Source: Acidobacteriota bacterium (lineage in GTDB: Bacteria; Acidobacteriota; Terriglobia; UBA7540). Taken from it: 6,827 bases of DNA. Location: NCBI GenBank assembly GCA_021780055.1, contig JAJXZM010000305.1, positions 202 to 7,028 on the forward strand. Direction: 5' to 3'. The number at the start of each line of letters is the position of its first letter. Position 1 is the first letter of the stretch. This document shows, one piece after another, positions 5,263 through 6,827 of this stretch. The notes below the pieces were generated by a model, which saw only the letters and a program-made list of their open reading frames with translations, was not told where the DNA came from and did no database searches. The translations under genes were made by a program, and so were the position numbers.

Positions 5263-6425
5263 ATCGCAGACAATCACTCGCAGTGCTATCCAGTGCAGCA
5301 ATCGGGATACCCCGTGCAGGCGGCCCAGGGCGAGCGGCCGCGCAGGAGGCTGCCAGTCGCGCGGGCCAGATCACGCCGGACAACCTGCTGCTGAAGGACT
5401 ACCGTCCCAGGTCGATTTACAAGATTCCGGAGACAACGATAGCCAAGGCGAAATATCCGGTCATCGACTGCCACACGCATCCCTACGCCCGCACAGCGGC
5501 TGACGTGGATCAGTGGGTCAGGAACATGGACGCCGTCGGCCTGGAAAAGGGCGTTGTCCAGACCATGGCAAGCGGCGAGAGGTTCAACGAGATTCAGAAG
5601 CGTTTTGCTCAGCACAAGGACCGTTTTGAGATGTGGTGCGGATTCGATTTCACAAAGTTCGGTTCGCCCGGATTCGAGCAGCAGTCACTGGATGCGCTGG
5701 AACGGTGCCATGACTCGGGCGCTACAGGTGTGGGTGAACTGGTGGATAAAGGGCGAGGCATTGGCGCCCCGATGGGGACGGAGCCGGCAAGTTGGCGGGT
5801 TCGGTCCACTGGGCCCCGGCCGCATCCCGACGATCCAAGACTGGATGCGTTGTTCGACAAATGCGGAAAGCTGGGAATGCCGGTCAGCATCCACGTCTCC
5901 GACCCTCCGTGGGCGTACCAGCCGATGGACCAGACAAACGACGGGCTGATGAACGCCTACAAGTGGCGTATCGAAGTGAAGCCGGGCGTCATGGGGCATA
6001 TGGAGCTGATCGAGAGCCTGGAGCGCGCCGTGAAGAAGCACCGCGAAACCATATTCTTCGCCTGCCATCTTACGAACCAGTGCAATGACCTTTCGTCTCT
6101 CGGCAAGATGTTTGACCGCAACCCCAACCTTTACGCCGACATCGGCGCCCGCTACGCCGAAACCGGCTGCATCCCTCGCTTTGTCGCGCAGTTCTTCAGC
6201 AAATATCCTGACCGCATCCTCTATGGAACGGACATGGGATACGAGCAGGACATGTACCGCACGACCTTCCGGATTCTGGAGACGGCCGACGAGCACTTCT
6301 ACCACTTTCAATTTGGCTACCACTGGTATTTGAACGGCTTCAACCTGCCCGACGCTTTGCTCAAGAAAATCTACCGGGACAACGCCCTCGCCGCATTCGC
6401 CCAGGCACGGCAGAACATGGCGTGA
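5259..6425 (+). CDS. Tat-type amidohydrolase-2 family metal hydrolase
   Basis: A 388-residue TIM-barrel protein of the amidohydrolase-2 type (PF04909-like; relatives include ACMSD-type decarboxylases and other metal-dependent hydrolases). The expected metal ligands are visible: HxH at His72 and His74 (DCHTHPY), His212 (SIHVSDP), His270 (FACHLTN) and Asp325 (YGTDMGYE); Glu160 (VGELVDKG) may also be in the active site. The N-terminus MNRRQSLAVLSSAAIGIP has twin arginines, a short hydrophobic core and an Ala-rich candidate cleavage region near residues 26-30, suggesting Tat export of the folded, metal-loaded enzyme. The hydrophobic core is short and followed by Arg and Gly, so export is likely but not certain. 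Start ATG 5259 has no good ribosome binding site of its own; coupling to a leader ORF, or a rare ATT start at 5226, is possible. It is transcribed from the promoter at 5083-5110 and converges on a sigma factor gene. The family is secure; substrate cannot be named. Confidence 0.9.
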   Translation: MNRRQSLAVLSSAAIGIPRAGGPGRAAAQEAASRAGQITPDNLLLKDYRPRSIYKIPETTIAKAKYPVIDCHTHPYARTAADVDQWVRNMDAVGLEKGVVQTMASGERFNEIQKRFAQHKDRFEMWCGFDFTKFGSPGFEQQSLDALERCHDSGATGVGELVDKGRGIGAPMGTEPASWRVRSTGPRPHPDDPRLDALFDKCGKLGMPVSIHVSDPPWAYQPMDQTNDGLMNAYKWRIEVKPGVMGHMELIESLERAVKKHRETIFFACHLTNQCNDLSSLGKMFDRNPNLYADIGARYAETGCIPRFVAQFFSKYPDRILYGTDMGYEQDMYRTTFRILETADEHFYHFQFGYHWYLNGFNLPDALLKKIYRDNALAAFAQARQNMA

Positions 6426-6525
6426 CGGAGACAAGTGCAGGCTTCACGGGTGGGAGCGGTTAGCGCAGAGTTTCGTTCCTTGAAGTTGTGCGGATTTCTA
6501 TGCTGTAAATGGGCATCAATATAAT

Positions 6526-6543
6526 AATATCTTATTTGATATT
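6526..6543. repeat. AT-rich 6-N6-6 inverted repeat in convergent gap
   Basis: AATATC (6526-6531) and GATATT (6538-6543) flank TTATTT in an AT-rich patch (about 6505-6560) that stands out from the GC-rich surroundings. It lies between the convergent amidohydrolase and sigma factor genes. The stem is too AT-rich, and the following sequence lacks a clean U-run, for a confident terminator. Confidence 0.3.
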
Positions 6544-6661
6544 TCCAACATACGCTGCAAATGCGTGGGCAATCGCTGGAGAAGAGCCGCAGAGTAGTGC
6601 GCTCCGCGCGCAATTCTGGGCTACCCTTTGACGACGGGTCCGTTTAATATGCTGTCACCGA

Positions 6662-6827
6662 TCATTCATCCGGTTTCTTTCCGCTCAATTCCCGGTAGAG
6701 CCACGCCCGCGCCAATTGCCAATCGCGCTTCACCGTCCTGGGAGAAGTTTTGAGCGCTTCGGCGGTCTCCTCCAGGCTCAATCCCCCAAAGAACCTGAGT
6801 TCAACCACCTGGCTCTTTCTTGGGTCG
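6662..6827 (-). CDS. ECF-type sigma factor, C-terminal region 4 (partial)
   Basis: The last 54 residues of a protein whose 5' end lies beyond the window. The sequence ([20 protein letters not shown], then [20 protein letters not shown], ending SGKKPDE) is a typical sigma-70 region 4: a helix-turn-helix that reads the -35 element. [14 protein letters not shown] followed by [20 protein letters not shown] is characteristic of the TIGR02999-like ECF group that is expanded in Acidobacteriota. The stop is TGA at 6664-6662. Regions 1-3 are outside the window, so regulation and cognate partner cannot be judged. In this group a serine/threonine kinase gene is often adjacent, but none lies downstream here, where the gene instead converges on the amidohydrolase. 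Confidence 0.9.
   Translation of the reverse strand, partial: DPRKSQVVELRFFGGLSLEETAEALKTSPRTVKRDWQLARAWLYRELSGKKPDE

Noticed and set aside
5685..6434. 249-codon minus-strand frame
   Set aside because: It mirrors the amidohydrolase, which has full metal ligands. Long antisense frames are common opposite GC-rich genes.
6371..6613. 80-codon minus-strand frame in the convergent gap
   Set aside because: Cys/Arg-rich random-looking sequence overlapping the amidohydrolase end, with no support.

Overview
The window most resembles a stretch of an Acidobacteriota chromosome. This is an inference from three things: the ECF-type sigma factor tail at the right edge (the TIGR02999-like type abundant in that phylum), the style of the Crp/Fnr regulator, and the pairing of B12-binding radical SAM proteins with a Tat-type secreted amidohydrolase. 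No rRNA, tRNA, CRISPR array, transposase or integrase was seen. Replicon and species cannot be decided from the sequence.

Left part (1-4305, all minus strand). Read in the direction of transcription, a Crp/Fnr-family regulator (4305-3649) is followed by a 242-nt gap and then by two cobalamin-binding radical SAM enzymes (3406-1799 and 1719-49) separated by 79 nt. The two enzymes belong to different subfamilies, so they are not a simple tandem duplication. The downstream one has the layout of the DUF4070 / hopanoid-C2-methylase-like group. The 242-nt gap holds a perfect 6-N6-6 palindrome (3583-3600) with the half-site spacing of a CRP operator, placed almost exactly where a class II activator would sit relative to a weak -10 element. 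The simplest model is a regulator-plus-enzyme module in which the Crp/Fnr protein controls two radical-based modifications of an unreactive carbon skeleton. Lipid is an attractive but unproven substrate.

Middle (4306-5258, 953 nt). This divergent intergenic region has no convincing intact gene. It contains a probable decayed coiled-coil ORF on the minus strand (4521-4689), several inverted repeats (4662-4714, 4846-4884, 4975-5002) and a good sigma-70-type promoter (5083-5110) pointing right. The leader after that promoter contains two very short ORFs that overlap each other and then the next gene by start/stop codons.

Right part (5259-6827). A plus-strand amidohydrolase-2-type metal hydrolase (5259-6425) has a Tat-like N-terminus and all expected metal ligands. 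It converges on the 3' end of a minus-strand sigma factor gene (6662 to beyond the window edge), of which only region 4 is present. Between them lies 236 nt with an AT-rich inverted repeat and no clear terminator.
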